Source of the DNA: CAIUMH01 sp963758555
GTDB lineage: Bacteria; Actinomycetota; Acidimicrobiia; Acidimicrobiales; RAAP-2
Length of the DNA stretch: 64,000 nucleotides
Direction of reading: 5' to 3'
Assembly (NCBI GenBank): GCA_963758555.1
Contig: CAVWVW010000003.1
Location: 1,240,001-1,304,000 of the forward strand
The notes under the pieces are model-generated. The model was given only the letters and a program-made list of their open reading frames with translations. It was not told where the DNA came from and ran no database searches. The position numbers and the translations under genes are program-made. This document shows positions 1-11,610 of this stretch, piece after piece. Position 1 is the stretch's first letter, and every line of letters starts with the position of its first letter.

Positions 1-1698
<1,698 letters not shown>

Positions 1699-1707
1699 CT
1701 GAGCGCT

Positions 1708-2866
1708 GTGGGCGACACCTCCGAGCGAGCACGCCACGCGATCGAAGCAGCGCTCGGCCAGCTGGTCACGCTCTCCGAGGACATCCACGCCCATCCGGAG
1801 CTCTCCTTCGAGGAGCGCCGGAGCTCGGCCCTCGTCGCTGACCTGCTCGCAGCGCATGGCTTCGAGGTGGCCCACGGCATCGCAGAGATGCCCACCGCCT
1901 TCGAAGCGCGCTTCGGCACCGGTGCGCTCCAGCTCGCCTTCTTGGCCGAGTACGACGCGTTGCCCGAGGTGGGCCACGCCTGTGGCCACAACCTGATCGC
2001 GGCGATCGCGGTCGGTGCGGGGATCGGCCTCAAGGCGGTCGCCGACGAGCTGGACGTGACCGTCAGGGTCCTGGGCACCCCCGCGGAGGAGGCAGGCGGC
2101 GGCAAGGTGGTCATGATCGACCACGGTGTCTTCGACGACGTCCACGCCGCCCTCATGGTCCATCCCTGGTCCTTCGATCGGCTCGAATCGGCTTGCTTGG
2201 CTGTCGACCAGTTCGAGGTCACCTTCACCGGCAAGACCGCCCACGCGTCGGCGGCACCGTTCGAAGGACGCAACGCTGCCGACGCCATGGTCATCGCCCA
2301 AGTCGCTCTCGGGCCAGCTCCGCCAACAGCTCGCCCCCGGCGACCAGGTCCACGGCATCGTGGTCCAAGGAGGTGCGGCGGCGAACATCATCCCTGACCA
2401 CGTCGTCGGCCGGTTCATGTGCCGCTCGAGGACCACCGAGGGCCTCGAGAAGCTCCGACCTCGCATCGATCGCTGCTTCGAAGCAGGAGCGCTGGCGGCC
2501 GAGTGCAGCGTCAGAATGGAGGAGATGGGTCCGAGCTACAGCCACCTCTCTCAGGACCATGAGCTCTTGGCCCTCTTCCGCCGACACGCCGAGGAGCGAG
2601 GACGCCACTTCGACGCCGACGACGAGGGCACCCCGCAGCCGACGTACTCGACCGACATGGCCAACGTCTCGCTGGTCGTACCCGCCATCCATCCGCTGCT
2701 CGGCCTCGAGACCCACGGCGCGGTGAACCACCAACCAGAGTTCACCGCCGCGTGCGTGGGCGCCTCGGCCGATGCCGTGCTGCTCGATGGTGCGGTCGCT
2801 CTCTGCCTCACCGCCCTCGACGCCGCTGCGACCCCCGCGCTCAGAGAGCGCCTGCTGGCTCGCTGA
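1708..2866 (+). CDS. M20 family metallopeptidase/amidohydrolase (frameshifted)
   Basis: Zinc-dependent amidohydrolase of the M20D/AbgB-PM20D2 type, expected to cleave an amide bond of a small substrate. GTG start 9 nt after the carboxylase stop. The N-terminal part has the metal-binding stretch GHACGHNLIAA and EEAGGGKVVMIDHGVFD; the C-terminal part has GGAAANIIPDHV and a final METHGAVNHQPEF-like region (here LETHGAVNHQPEF). The reading frame changes near base 2312, where one extra base in CTCGGGCCAGCTC separates MVIAQVAL from QLRQQLAPGDQ. Restoring it gives about 385 aa, the usual family length, so an indel in the data is more likely than a pseudogene. Probably co-transcribed with the upstream carboxylase. 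Confidence 0.85.
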
Positions 2867-2905
2867 GCGGCCATGGACCACTTGAGCCCCGAGGAGCCCG
2901 TCACC

Positions 2906-3263
2906 ATGGTCCTAGAGCATGCACTCATGCACGTGATCCCAGGCCAGGAAGCGACGTTCGAAGGGGTGCTCGACGAGGCGCTCGGGGTCATCACGTCGGC
3001 GGACGGCTGTCTCGGCGCCCGGATCCGACGGGGCATCGAGTCACCGTCGACCTACCTCTTGGAGGTCGAGTGGACGACCGTGGCTGCCCACACCGAGGGC
3101 TTTCGCAGCTCGGAGCTCTTCGTCCGCTGGCGAGAGCTCGATGAGCCCGTTCTGGGCCGAGCTGCCCGTCGTCGAGCACTTCTCCCTCACCGTCGGACCG
3201 AGCCAGCTGAGCCAAGCGCTTGGCGAACCGGCGTCGAGACCGTGGGGGCCCGCAGGGCTCTAG
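2906..3263 (+). CDS. Antibiotic biosynthesis monooxygenase (ABM)-like small protein (frameshifted)
   Basis: About 119 aa dimeric ferredoxin-like ABM fold; members act as small quinol/heme-related monooxygenases or as proteins of unknown function. The sequence EHALMHVIPGQEATFE, the YLLEVEWTT strand and SELFVRWRELDEP are typical. ATG 2906 is preferred over ATG 2873 because GAGGAG lies 9 nt upstream. One extra C in the CCC at 3146-3148 breaks the frame: removing it continues DEPFWAELPVVEHFSLTVG to the TAG at 3261-3263. Without this correction the frame runs on into the peroxiredoxin and falsely looks like a fusion. Substrate unknown. Confidence 0.75.
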
Positions 3264-3301
3264 GATCGCCGCCGACGACCACCCCCCCTCAGGAGGATCC
3301 C

Positions 3302-3787
3302 ATGGCAATCGCACCCGGCGACACGATTCCCGACGTCACCCTCATGACCCTCACCGAGCAGGGCCCCTCACCCGTGACCTCCAGCGAGCTCCTCGGTCAC
3401 GGCAAGGTGGTGCTCTTCGCCGTGCCCGGCGCCTTCACCCCCACGTGCTCCGACCACCACCTGCCGAGCTTCGTCGTGCGCAACGAGGACCTTCGAGCCA
3501 AAGGCGTCGACACGATCGCGTGCCTCTCGGTCAACGACGCCTTCGTCATGGGCGCCTGGGGCGAGGAGCACCACGTGGGTGACGGCATCGTGATGCTGGC
3601 TGACGGCAACGGCGACTTCACCAAGGCGGTCGGCCTCGAGATGGACGGCAGCTCGTTCGGGCTCGGGCTGCGCTCGCAGCGCTACGCCATGATCATCGAC
3701 GACGGCGTGGTCACCACCTTGCACGTCGAGACCGCACCCGGGACCATCGAGGCCAGCGGCGCCGACGCGGTGCTGGCTGCGCTCTAG
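3302..3787 (+). CDS. Peroxiredoxin (Prx5/redoxin family)
   Basis: Thiol peroxidase of 161 aa that reduces hydrogen peroxide or organic hydroperoxides. The peroxidatic Cys is in PGAFTPTCSDHHLPSF near residue 48; a second Cys follows in TIACLSVND. The start ATG at 3302 has its own ribosome-binding site (AGGAGG, 3291-3296), which separates it from the upstream ABM gene. The stop TAG (3785-3787) shares the palindrome CTAG with the stop of the convergent acyl-CoA dehydrogenase. Electron donor not evident from context. Confidence 0.93.
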   Translation: MAIAPGDTIPDVTLMTLTEQGPSPVTSSELLGHGKVVLFAVPGAFTPTCSDHHLPSFVVRNEDLRAKGVDTIACLSVNDAFVMGAWGEEHHVGDGIVMLADGNGDFTKAVGLEMDGSSFGLGLRSQRYAMIIDDGVVTTLHVETAPGTIEASGADAVLAAL

Positions 3788-5948
3788 GAGATCAACGGGT
3801 CTCGGGGCAGCCCGAGGATCCGCTCACCGATCTGGTTTCGCTTGATCTCGGAGGTGCCCCCGGCGATCGACAGCGCCCGGTTGGCCAGCGCGGTGCCAAA
3901 CACCGCCGCACCCGGACCTTCGGCGTAGAGGCCGTCGGTGCCCTTCGTCGCCGCCCAGATGCCGGCTGCGTCGTGGCCGATCTCGGAGAGCATCAGCTTG
4001 GTCACGTTGCCCTCGGGCCCAGGTCCGCCGCCTGAGACCGCCCGGTGAGCGCTCCGCAGGTTGAGAGCGCTGATCGCCTGGTGTGTCGCGATGTAGCGCC
4101 CGATGCGTGCGTCGCCCCCAGGCAGGCGCTCGGGGTGCTCGTCGTGCGCGGCAAGCAGGAGCTCGCCTGGCGTGGACAGCCCCTCCATGCTCCCCCCGAT
4201 GCTGACGCTCTCGTTGCCGAGGGTCGCTCGGGCCACGGTCCACCCCGTCGTTGACGGAGCCCACGACGTCGTCATCGGGCACGAAGACCTCGGTGAAGAA
4301 GACCTCGTTGAAGTCCGACGCGCCCGACGGCATCTTGATCGGCCGAACCTCGACACCGTCGGCATGCATGTCGATCACCATCGTGGTGATGCCCTGGTGC
4401 TTGGGGGCGTCAGGATCGGTCCGCACCGTGGCGAGGCCCCGCTTGGCCACGTGGGCTCCGCTCGTCCAGACCTTCTGGCCGTTGATCACCCAACCGCCAT
4501 CGACCCGCGTGGCCCTCGTCTTGATCCCGGCCGCGTCCGAGCCCGCATCGGGCTCGCTGAAGAGCTGGCACCAGATCACCTCATGGGTCAGCGCGCTGCG
4601 CACCCAGCGGGCCACCTGGTCCTCGGTGCCGTGCTGGATCAGGGTCAAGATCACCCATCCGGTGATGCCGTAGCTCGGCCGCCGAATGCCGGCAGCGGCT
4701 GAACTCCTGCTCGATGACGAGCTGCTCGATGGCGCTGGCGTCTCGTCCCCAGGGAGCAGGCCAGTTGGGCACGGCGTAGCCCGTCTCGATCATGCCGCTC
4801 CTTCTGCTCGGACTTCTCCAGAGCGAGCGATCTCCGCCAGGAAGTCCCGGACGGGTTCCCTGAAGGCCTCTGCCTCGGGAGGCAGATCGACCGATCGGAC
4901 ACGGCGGACCCCTCGCCGGGTGCTCTCGGCCACAGCCGATCGCGGCAGCTTCGACGTCGAGCAGCGAGCGCAGCGCGGTGGCCCGGCGGATGAAGAGGTG
5001 GGCGTCATGCTCCCAGGTCATGGCGATCCCGCCGTGGACCTGGGTGTTCAGCTGAGAGCAGCGATCGGCGGCGTCGAGCGCCAGCGTGGCGGCCATCGCC
5101 GCGGCCAAGGTCGCCTGCTCGCCGCCGGAGCCCGCTGCCCGAGCGGCGTCCCACACGGCGCCGACCGCCAGCTCGGTGGCGGCCAGCATGTTGGCGCAGT
5201 GATGCTTGACGGCCTGGAAGGTGCCGATGGGGCGACCGAACTGCAGCCGGGCGCTCGCGTACTCGGCGGCCTGGGCGGTGCACGAGATGGCCACTCCCAC
5301 GGCCTCTGCCGCGCCGAGCAGGCGAGCTCGGTCGACGAGGACGCTTCGAGCACCTGGGAGGACCACCGCCGGGGCATGCGTCGAAGTGCACCGACGCCAC
5401 GCGGCGAGATGGATCGAGGTTCGAGCGTTGCTCGACCACCACGCCTCCCTCGGAAGCCTCGATCAGGGCGACGTCGTCGCCTGATGGCGATGACCAAGAG
5501 CCCCGCGAGGGCCGCGCCGAGCACCGCAGGAGCCGAGCCCGAGATCGTCCCGTCCGCCACCTCGAGCTCGCCAGCAAGGCCCACGCCCGCGACGATGGTC
5601 CCCTCGCAGAGCCCGGCCAGGTAGCGCACCTGCTCGTCGAAGGGCCCGCTCTCTTCGAGCAGCGAGCTGGCGATCACCGTGGAGAGGTACGGGCCCGGCG
5701 CGAGGAAGCGCCCGAGCTGCTCGAGCACCACGACCAGCTCTTCGAGGCTGAAGCCCGAGCCTCCGTGCTCCTCAGACACGTGCAGGCCCAGCCAGCCGAG
5801 CTCGGCGACCTCGCCGTAGAGCTTGGAGAGCGGTTCGTCGTCGAGCTCGAGGAAGGCTCTTGCTTCGAGCAGTGCCTCGTGTCGGATCAAGAAGGCTTCG
5901 ACAGCTCTCAGCGAGCGCGCGGTGCTCGTCGGAGATGGCAAGTGGCAT
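3784..5948 (-). CDS. Fused double-domain acyl-CoA dehydrogenase, FadE6/FadE34-like (multiple frame changes)
   Basis: FAD-dependent acyl-CoA dehydrogenase made of two ACAD domains in one chain of about 720 aa, the arrangement of mycobacterial FadE6/FadE34, which oxidise fatty acyl- or steroid side-chain-CoA thioesters. Start ATG 5948 (MPLAISDEHRALAES) fits the family and lies 6 nt after TAAGGT. Domain 1 shows LQFGRPIGTFQAVKH and HGGIAMTWEHDAHLF; domain 2 shows WCQLFSEPDAGSD, VWTSGAHVAKRG and a C-terminal SIAGGTSEIKRNQIGERILG. The frame changes about seven times (near 5905, 5490, 5366, 5000, 4789, 4690 and 4245); at 4789 this creates an apparent ATGA stop-start overlap between the halves. Either the data contain many indels or the gene is decayed. 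Confidence 0.75.
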
Positions 5949-5954
5949 GTAGCG

Positions 5955-5960
5955 ACCTTA
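5955..5960 (-). promoter_or_regulatory. -10 box TAAGGT, probably leaderless fadE promoter
   Basis: TAAGGT ends 6 nt before ATG 5948, the spacing expected if transcription starts at or just before the start codon. No ribosome-binding site is present. Inference from sequence only; no clear -35 box. Confidence 0.4.
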
Positions 5961-6040
5961 GACACTGGTGAGCCTGGGCCGCAGGGCGACGGAGCCCGTG
6001 GGTCACCGGGTCGTGACCGTCGCTTGCCGGGTGCGACGAC

Positions 6041-8183
6041 CTAGAACTGGGACGATGCTCCGAGGTCTGAGACGTTGGCCCCGAGCGTGGCCGAGGTGCT
6101 GCCGTTGATGGCGTTGCCCTCTTGGCCGTCCTCCATGATCACGACCGCGTAGTCCGAGGGGTTCGTGCTCAGCGGCGTCTTGGTGGTGAACAGCCCGTTC
6201 GCATGGTCGATCGAGAGCGCCAGGTTGAAGAGCCTGACCACCTCGAGCAGGTCAGGCTGGGTGACGGTGACCTTGAAGAGATGGTTCCCGAAGACGTTGT
6301 TGTTCTGATAGCTCGCACCCGTGCTCGTCGAGAATTTGGTCCCGGCCTGTGGTCTCGTCCAAGCGATGGTGTAGCCGTTGGTGAAGTCCGGATAGAGGCA
6401 TTCGTCGAAGCCGGAGGGGTCTTCGTCGCAGATGGTCGTCACCTGGCCACCGCTCAGGCAGATGTTCGCTCCCGCCTCGTAGGCGGGGCAGAGGCCCACC
6501 TGGCTGTGATCTGAGCGCCACAGCTCCTCACAGAGCTCGAAGCCCTGCGTGCTGGGCGACGAAGAGGACACGTCTCTGATGAAGGGACAGAGATACGAGT
6601 GCCACACACTCTGCTGGATCAGATCCACGTTGTCGGACACTGCGTTGAAGCCCGTCCGCAGCGCGAGCTGACCGTTCCCCATCCACGGCCGAACGTTGGT
6701 CGAGGACCACGTGATCACGTGCTGGAGCCCGCAGTTGGTGACGCAGTAGTTCGTGGCCTTCGAGCCCGAGAGCAGCAGGCCCCACAGCGAGCTCGGACCG
6801 TTGGTCGAGCAGGTCGTGCCCGTCTTCGGGTCCTCGATCTGGTTGGATGCCGGCGCCGCGAAGCCCACCTGATTGGTGAGATCAGCCGAGTTCGGGGTGG
6901 TCAGCTGGTTGACCCCAGCTCCGTAGTCGAGACAGAAGTCACCAGGAGACTCAAAGCCTCCCGGCGGAATGATCTGAGGAGGTGCGCTCCACTTCCGACA
7001 CGTCGAGGGCGGCACCAGGGGGTCGCCGGAGACCGCGGAGCACTCTCGCTGCTTCACCGCGTCTTGCTCGTAGAACGCGAAGCTGTTGGACCTCGTGGGC
7101 GACGACACGTTGGTGGCGATCGAGGGGCTCGAGAGAGGAGCGAGCGGGTCAGTCGTCGCCGCGCCGTAGACCGAGAGATCCGACGAGCCGTTCGGGAACG
7201 CGGCGTTCCACCCACCACCTGCAGCACTGGCGATCGACGGGCTGACGTTGCGCGCCATCGCCTCACCGGTGTCGGTCAGCAGGTAACGCGAGTCGAAGGT
7301 GGCAAAGTCGCCGGACGAGCTCTGGAAGGCCACCTCATCAGCCCCGTTGGTCAGGACCACCGAAGGACTCGTGCCGCTCTCCATCGGTTGCTGGGAGTTG
7401 ACGGTCTGAGAGGTCTTGGTCAGGAACGTCACCAGATCGTTCTCGGGCGAGGCTGATTGGAAGGCGATCTCGAAGCCGCTTCCCACGTTTGGAGCGATCG
7501 AGGGGCTGGTGCCTGCGGCCATCGTGGGTCGGACCACCGCGTTGGCGAGGGACACGGGCGCCTTGACCCGCCAGGAGAGAAGCGAGAGCGCGCCGACTGC
7601 TCGACTGGTAGGCCACCTTCCAGCCCACGGTGTTGTTGGGGGCGATCGACGGGCTGGTGCCGGCGGCCATCGCCAACGACGACCCCGAGAGCATCGGCGT
7701 GTTCGTCTTCTTGTTCGAGGGCGTGTAGAAGGTCAGCGCATCGTTGCTCGCCGCGTGGAAGACGATCTTGAGCGAACCGCCCGTGTTCAGCGTCACCGCC
7801 GGACTGGTGCTTGCCGCCATCACGTCTTGGGTGTCAAGCGCAGCGCCACCCGTGCGGGTGTCGTAGGTCTCAAGGTGATGGTTGGAGCCCTGGAAGACCA
7901 CCAGGTAGCCCCCCGCACCGTCGGACGAGATCGCAGGGCTGGTGCTCGACGCCATGGTGAAACCGAGATCGCTCGGTGACCCCGTCGCCGTGTTGACCAC
8001 GAAGAGGTCACCGTTGGAACCCTGGTAGGCGATCTCCCAGCCGCCAAGAGACGTTGCCGACGAGGAGCCTCCCCCCGAGAGGACCGTCAGGCATGCCATG
8101 CCCACGACGGCCACCACAGCGAGCCGTGCCGCAAGGCGATGGGTCAGGTGACGCCCCGTCGTGACGTCGCTGTGCTTGGTCAT
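6041..8183 (-). CDS. Secreted beta-propeller-like repeat protein with Cys-rich C-terminal domain (frameshifted)
   Basis: About 713 aa. A twin-hydrophobic signal region (LAVVAVVGMACLTVLSG, residues about 22-38) predicts export. Residues about 46-400 hold seven to eight imperfect repeats of 42-50 aa, each with a strand such as GWEIAYQGSNGDL, GFEIAFQSASPENDL or GWNAAFPNGSSDL and a turn such as AAGTSPSIAPN, ASTSPAV or RNVSPSIA. This resembles a seven-bladed PLL-lectin-like propeller. The last 300 residues form a separate domain with 12 cysteines (for example NYCVTNCG, TICDEDPSGFDEC) that I do not recognise. One frame change near 7595 lies in blade 4; joining the frames restores the repeat. Surface binding or adhesion is a guess. 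Confidence 0.7.
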
Positions 8184-8245
8184 TGATCTCTCGGTCTTTC
8201 AGAGGGCTCGGGATCGCCTCGGTGGGGGCCGAACGAAGTTGCAAC

Positions 8246-8275
8246 ACCGTATCGGTCCTCGAGCGCTCAAGTCAG
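8246..8275 (-). promoter_or_regulatory. Candidate promoter of the propeller gene
   Basis: CTGACT (8270-8275) and TACGGT (8246-8251) are separated by 18 nt, upstream of ATG 8183. The 150-bp gap to the next gene holds nothing else convincing apart from a short TCTGCC/GGCAGA inverted repeat without a T-run. Confidence 0.35.
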
Positions 8276-8333
8276 CCACGGCGATCTCGCCCTCTGCCCT
8301 TCTGCAGGCAGATCTCATGCTGGCTCTGCCTCG

Positions 8334-10241
8334 CTAGCGCGAACCGCCAGCCGCAGCTGACGAGACTGGACCAGTCCCCGATGCCTGCACGCAGATCGGC
8401 CCACCCTCGACGACGACGATGCGGGCTCCGTGGAGGGTGCCGTGATCACGGGTCGCTATGGGGAACCACACGGTCTCGAGACCACGATGCACACTGATCG
8501 TCTGAGGCAGACCAGATGCTGGCGCCCACGGGCCCAACCGGCCGGCCTTGCCTCGGAGCTGCACCTGAGCGAGCAGGGTGGCGGGAGCAAGCGCACTCAC
8601 TCTGACGACGATGGCCTCTGCGTCTTGTCGCTCGAAGCTGAGGTGGATGCTCTCGGCGATCGGAAGGGTGGAACCCGTGACGCCACACGTGGGTTCCGTC
8701 GCCTTGAGCGATGGGCCGTTCACGTGGGCAAAGCGTCCCTCTCGTGTCGGTGCGACCATCGGCCCCTCGCCGACCAGTGTGGTGTGCACGCCCGGTTTGG
8801 TCGCCACGATCGACATCCAGCTCGCTGGTGTGTTGTACATCAGCGCGCTGCCATCCCACGGCGCCTGGACGTTCAGCACGGTCGTTCCAGGAGGAAGGGC
8901 CGCCAGTGACGCAAAGCCGACTCGCTGACTGGCGGCGATGCGAGTCAGCACGGGCACCGAGGGCACCGGTAGCGAGAACAGCACCGCACCCAACGCGATC
9001 GAAGCGATGACCAGCGCGACATCGGCTCGTCGCAGGGGGCCACGTCTGAGGTTGGGCGGTGCAGCTCGAGCTTCGAGATCTGGCGACCCCGTGAGCACGA
9101 AGAGCACGATCGTGAGGGCGACGAGACACGGAAACTGGTAGCGGGAGGCCACGGCGCCTTGGATGAGCGACTGATCCCTCCCCGTGGACAGGGCGTATTG
9201 CGTGAGCAAGAACGCCACCACGAACCAGCAGAGGATCCCGCGAGAACGAGGTCGCCTCCACAGGGCCCAGGCTCCGGCGGTCACGACGATGACTTGGACC
9301 ACGACCAAGAGCGACAGCTGCCATCCCGGCAGCGGTCTCAGCGGGAGGTAGCCAGAACCTCGGACGTCGGTCACCATGGGCCAGAAGCCGTAGAACCACG
9401 AGTTCCACGCGAACTGGGCGAAGGCGAACGGTCCAAGATGCGACTGCCTCGGCCAGGGTGTCGAGACGAGCCACCACGCGAGGTAGAGCACGCCGGAGAG
9501 GAGCAGCGCTGCGTGGAACCGGGCGTGTGACCACAGCCCCCGGAGCCGGGCGGCCGCCGATCGGTCGTGCTGGAGGACCAGGAGGTCGAGGAGCGGGATC
9601 AGCAGCACCCAGATCAGGGAGAGCTCGATGAAGCAGGACGCCACGAAGAGCAAGATCCCTCCGAGCACGGCGAGGGACCACGAGCGGCGCCGACGAGCGC
9701 GGAGGAAGGCGAGCACCACGCCAAGCAAGGCGGCCGCCGGGGGCAGCGTGTGGAGCGCGGAGGACCACCAGCTCACGGCCTCACGGGTCATGCCACCGAG
9801 GGTGAGCAGGGCGACGAGGACCAGCAGCAGGGGCTCTCTGACCCCGACCTCCTTGCCGAGGTGCCAGCTCAGCGCGGAGATGCTGGTGGCGAAAACAGCC
9901 AAGAGGAGGGCTTGTGCCCAGTAGTGAGACCCGAAGACGTAGGGCACGATGCCCTGGGTGAAGAGCCAGCCCGGGACGAAGTGATCGTTGACCGGCTGGG
10001 TGATGAAGCCGTACCCGGGAAAGCCGTGGGCGCGGGCCACCTGCCATTTGACGTCGTCAAACCAGAAGTAGGAGCGATCGGCGGCGACGAAGACCACGCA
10101 GAGCTCGACGGCAGCCAAGAGCCACAGGATCCACCGCTCGAGGCGGGTCTCGACGGCGTGGCGGCGGTGCCGTGGCGGCCCCGGTGCGTGGTGCTCTCCC
10201 GAGCTCAGCGGCCCGGCGAGCTCGGTGGCAGCAGAGCTCAC
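8334..10241 (-). CDS. GT-C-like polytopic membrane glycosyltransferase (predicted)
   Basis: A 635-aa integral membrane protein with about ten hydrophobic helices between residues 38 and 430 and a soluble, probably extracytoplasmic, C-terminal region of about 200 aa. The first loop carries WFDD (residues 60-63) and a second acidic motif NDHFVPGW (85-92), the placement of catalytic/metal-binding acids in GT-C enzymes that use polyprenyl-phosphate sugars. No close family assignment can be made by eye. GTG start. It lies 150 bp upstream of, and on the same strand as, the secreted propeller protein, so a role in decorating surface material is possible but unproven. Confidence 0.6.
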   Translation of the reverse strand: MSSAATELAGPLSSGEHHAPGPPRHRRHAVETRLERWILWLLAAVELCVVFVAADRSYFWFDDVKWQVARAHGFPGYGFITQPVNDHFVPGWLFTQGIVPYVFGSHYWAQALLLAVFATSISALSWHLGKEVGVREPLLLVLVALLTLGGMTREAVSWWSSALHTLPPAAALLGVVLAFLRARRRRSWSLAVLGGILLFVASCFIELSLIWVLLIPLLDLLVLQHDRSAAARLRGLWSHARFHAALLLSGVLYLAWWLVSTPWPRQSHLGPFAFAQFAWNSWFYGFWPMVTDVRGSGYLPLRPLPGWQLSLLVVVQVIVVTAGAWALWRRPRSRGILCWFVVAFLLTQYALSTGRDQSLIQGAVASRYQFPCLVALTIVLFVLTGSPDLEARAAPPNLRRGPLRRADVALVIASIALGAVLFSLPVPSVPVLTRIAASQRVGFASLAALPPGTTVLNVQAPWDGSALMYNTPASWMSIVATKPGVHTTLVGEGPMVAPTREGRFAHVNGPSLKATEPTCGVTGSTLPIAESIHLSFERQDAEAIVVRVSALAPATLLAQVQLRGKAGRLGPWAPASGLPQTISVHRGLETVWFPIATRDHGTLHGARIVVVEGGPICVQASGTGPVSSAAAGGSR

Positions 10242-10359
10242 CGAGGCGTCAGCCGCCCACGACGTCGCAGAGGCATCGTCGAAGCTGCCACGGTCGAAAC
10301 TCTATCCGTGGCGTCTCTTCGCTCTGGGAGCGCTCAGCGATCGCCGAGCGCGCAACGAG

Positions 10360-11517
10360 CTAGCCGGCGTGGGGCATGCAGAGGTCGTCGTACTCAGCGA
10401 TGACGATCTCCCCTGCGTTCTCACCACAGGCGGGGCACGCCGGGTCCCGACGGACCTTGAAGGTTCGGAACGACTCTTCAAGCGCGTCGAAGGCGAGCAG
10501 CCGACCGACCAGAGAGTCACCCAGCCCGAGGAGCATCTTGATGGCCTCGAGCGCCTGGATGGAGCCCACGATGCCCGGCAGCACGCCGAGCACGCCTGCT
10601 TCGGCGCAGCTCGGGGCCAGCTCTGCCGGAGGCGGCTCAGGGATCATGCAGCGATAGCAAGGACCGACGTAGGGCTCGAAGACGGTGATCTGGCCTTCGA
10701 AGCGGAAGATCGAGCCGTGGATCACCGGGATCTTCTTGAGCAGGGCCGCGTCGTTGACGAGGTAGCGAGTCGGGAAGTTGTCGGTGCCGTCGACGATGAG
10801 GTCGTAGCCGTCGATGATCTCGAGGATGTTGTCAGCCCCCAGCCTCGTGTCATAGGTCACCACGTCGAGGTCGGGGTTCATCAACGTCAGGGTCTTCTTG
10901 GCCGAGTCGACCTTGCGCTCACCGATGCGGTCCAGGTTGTGGAGGATCTGGCGCTGGAGGTTCGACTCATCGACCACGTCCATGTCGATGATCCCGAGCG
11001 TGCCGACACCGGCCGCTGCGAGGTAGAGGGCGGCGGGTGAGCCCAGGCCACCGGCGCCGAGCATCAACACCTTGGACTCGAGGAGCTTCTGCTGGCCCTT
11101 CTCTCCCACCTCGGGGAGCAGGAGGTGACGCTGGTAGCGGTTGCGCTGCTCAGCGGTGAGTGTCTTGGGCGTCACCCACGGACGTCCCTCGTCCTTCCAG
11201 CGGTTGAAGCCACCGATGACCGAGACCACGTCGGTGTAACCGAGGTCGCCCAAGGTCTTGGCTGCGAAGGCCGAGCGCACGCCACCGGCGCAGTAGACGA
11301 CCACGGGGGCGCTCTTGTCGAGCAGCCGAGCCTCGACCTGGAACTCAAGGTGGCCACGAGGGATGTGGATCGCTCCGGGGACCGCACCCTGCTCGAACTC
11401 GTCGGGCTCTCTCACGTCGAGGAAGACCGAGGAGCCCACCTGGTCGGTGACCTCGGCGGGCTCGACCTCTCGGATCTGGGTCTTGGCGTCGTTCAGCAGT
11501 TCGCGGGGTGTGGGCAT
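10360..11517 (-). CDS. Rhodanese-ThiF/MoeB fusion (sulfur-carrier adenylyl/sulfurtransferase)
   Basis: A 385-aa protein combining a rhodanese domain (residues about 1-112, persulfide Cys76 in VVYCAGGVRSA) with an E1-like adenylyltransferase (about 115-385). The second domain has the nucleotide loop LGAGGLGSPAALYLAAAG, catalytic Cys in APSCAEAGVLGVLPG and a zinc site formed by CYRC and CPAC. Such enzymes adenylate and then thiocarboxylate small sulfur-carrier proteins for molybdopterin, thiamine, cysteine or thiolated tRNA. The usual MoeZ/MOCS3 order is ThiF first, rhodanese last; here it is reversed. The target carrier protein is not in the window. Confidence 0.9.
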   Translation of the reverse strand: MPTPRELLNDAKTQIREVEPAEVTDQVGSSVFLDVREPDEFEQGAVPGAIHIPRGHLEFQVEARLLDKSAPVVVYCAGGVRSAFAAKTLGDLGYTDVVSVIGGFNRWKDEGRPWVTPKTLTAEQRNRYQRHLLLPEVGEKGQQKLLESKVLMLGAGGLGSPAALYLAAAGVGTLGIIDMDVVDESNLQRQILHNLDRIGERKVDSAKKTLTLMNPDLDVVTYDTRLGADNILEIIDGYDLIVDGTDNFPTRYLVNDAALLKKIPVIHGSIFRFEGQITVFEPYVGPCYRCMIPEPPPAELAPSCAEAGVLGVLPGIVGSIQALEAIKMLLGLGDSLVGRLLAFDALEESFRTFKVRRDPACPACGENAGEIVIAEYDDLCMPHAG

Positions 11518-11610
11518 CAGCGTCTCCAGGTTCTTCGTGTCACCTGCTGTAAAACACTACCATTTGGGTCAACATTCCCGTTCAGTCGCGGGCGAGCAGA
11601 GGGAGCCCCG

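Noticed and set aside
2873..3787. Apparent fusion of an ABM monooxygenase with a peroxiredoxin
   Set aside because: The peroxiredoxin has its own ATG and AGGAGG, and removing one C at 3146-3148 gives the ABM protein its expected C-terminus and its own stop.
4045..5624. Plus-strand open frames across the fused FadE gene
   Set aside because: All conserved acyl-CoA dehydrogenase motifs are on the minus strand; the plus-strand frames show none.
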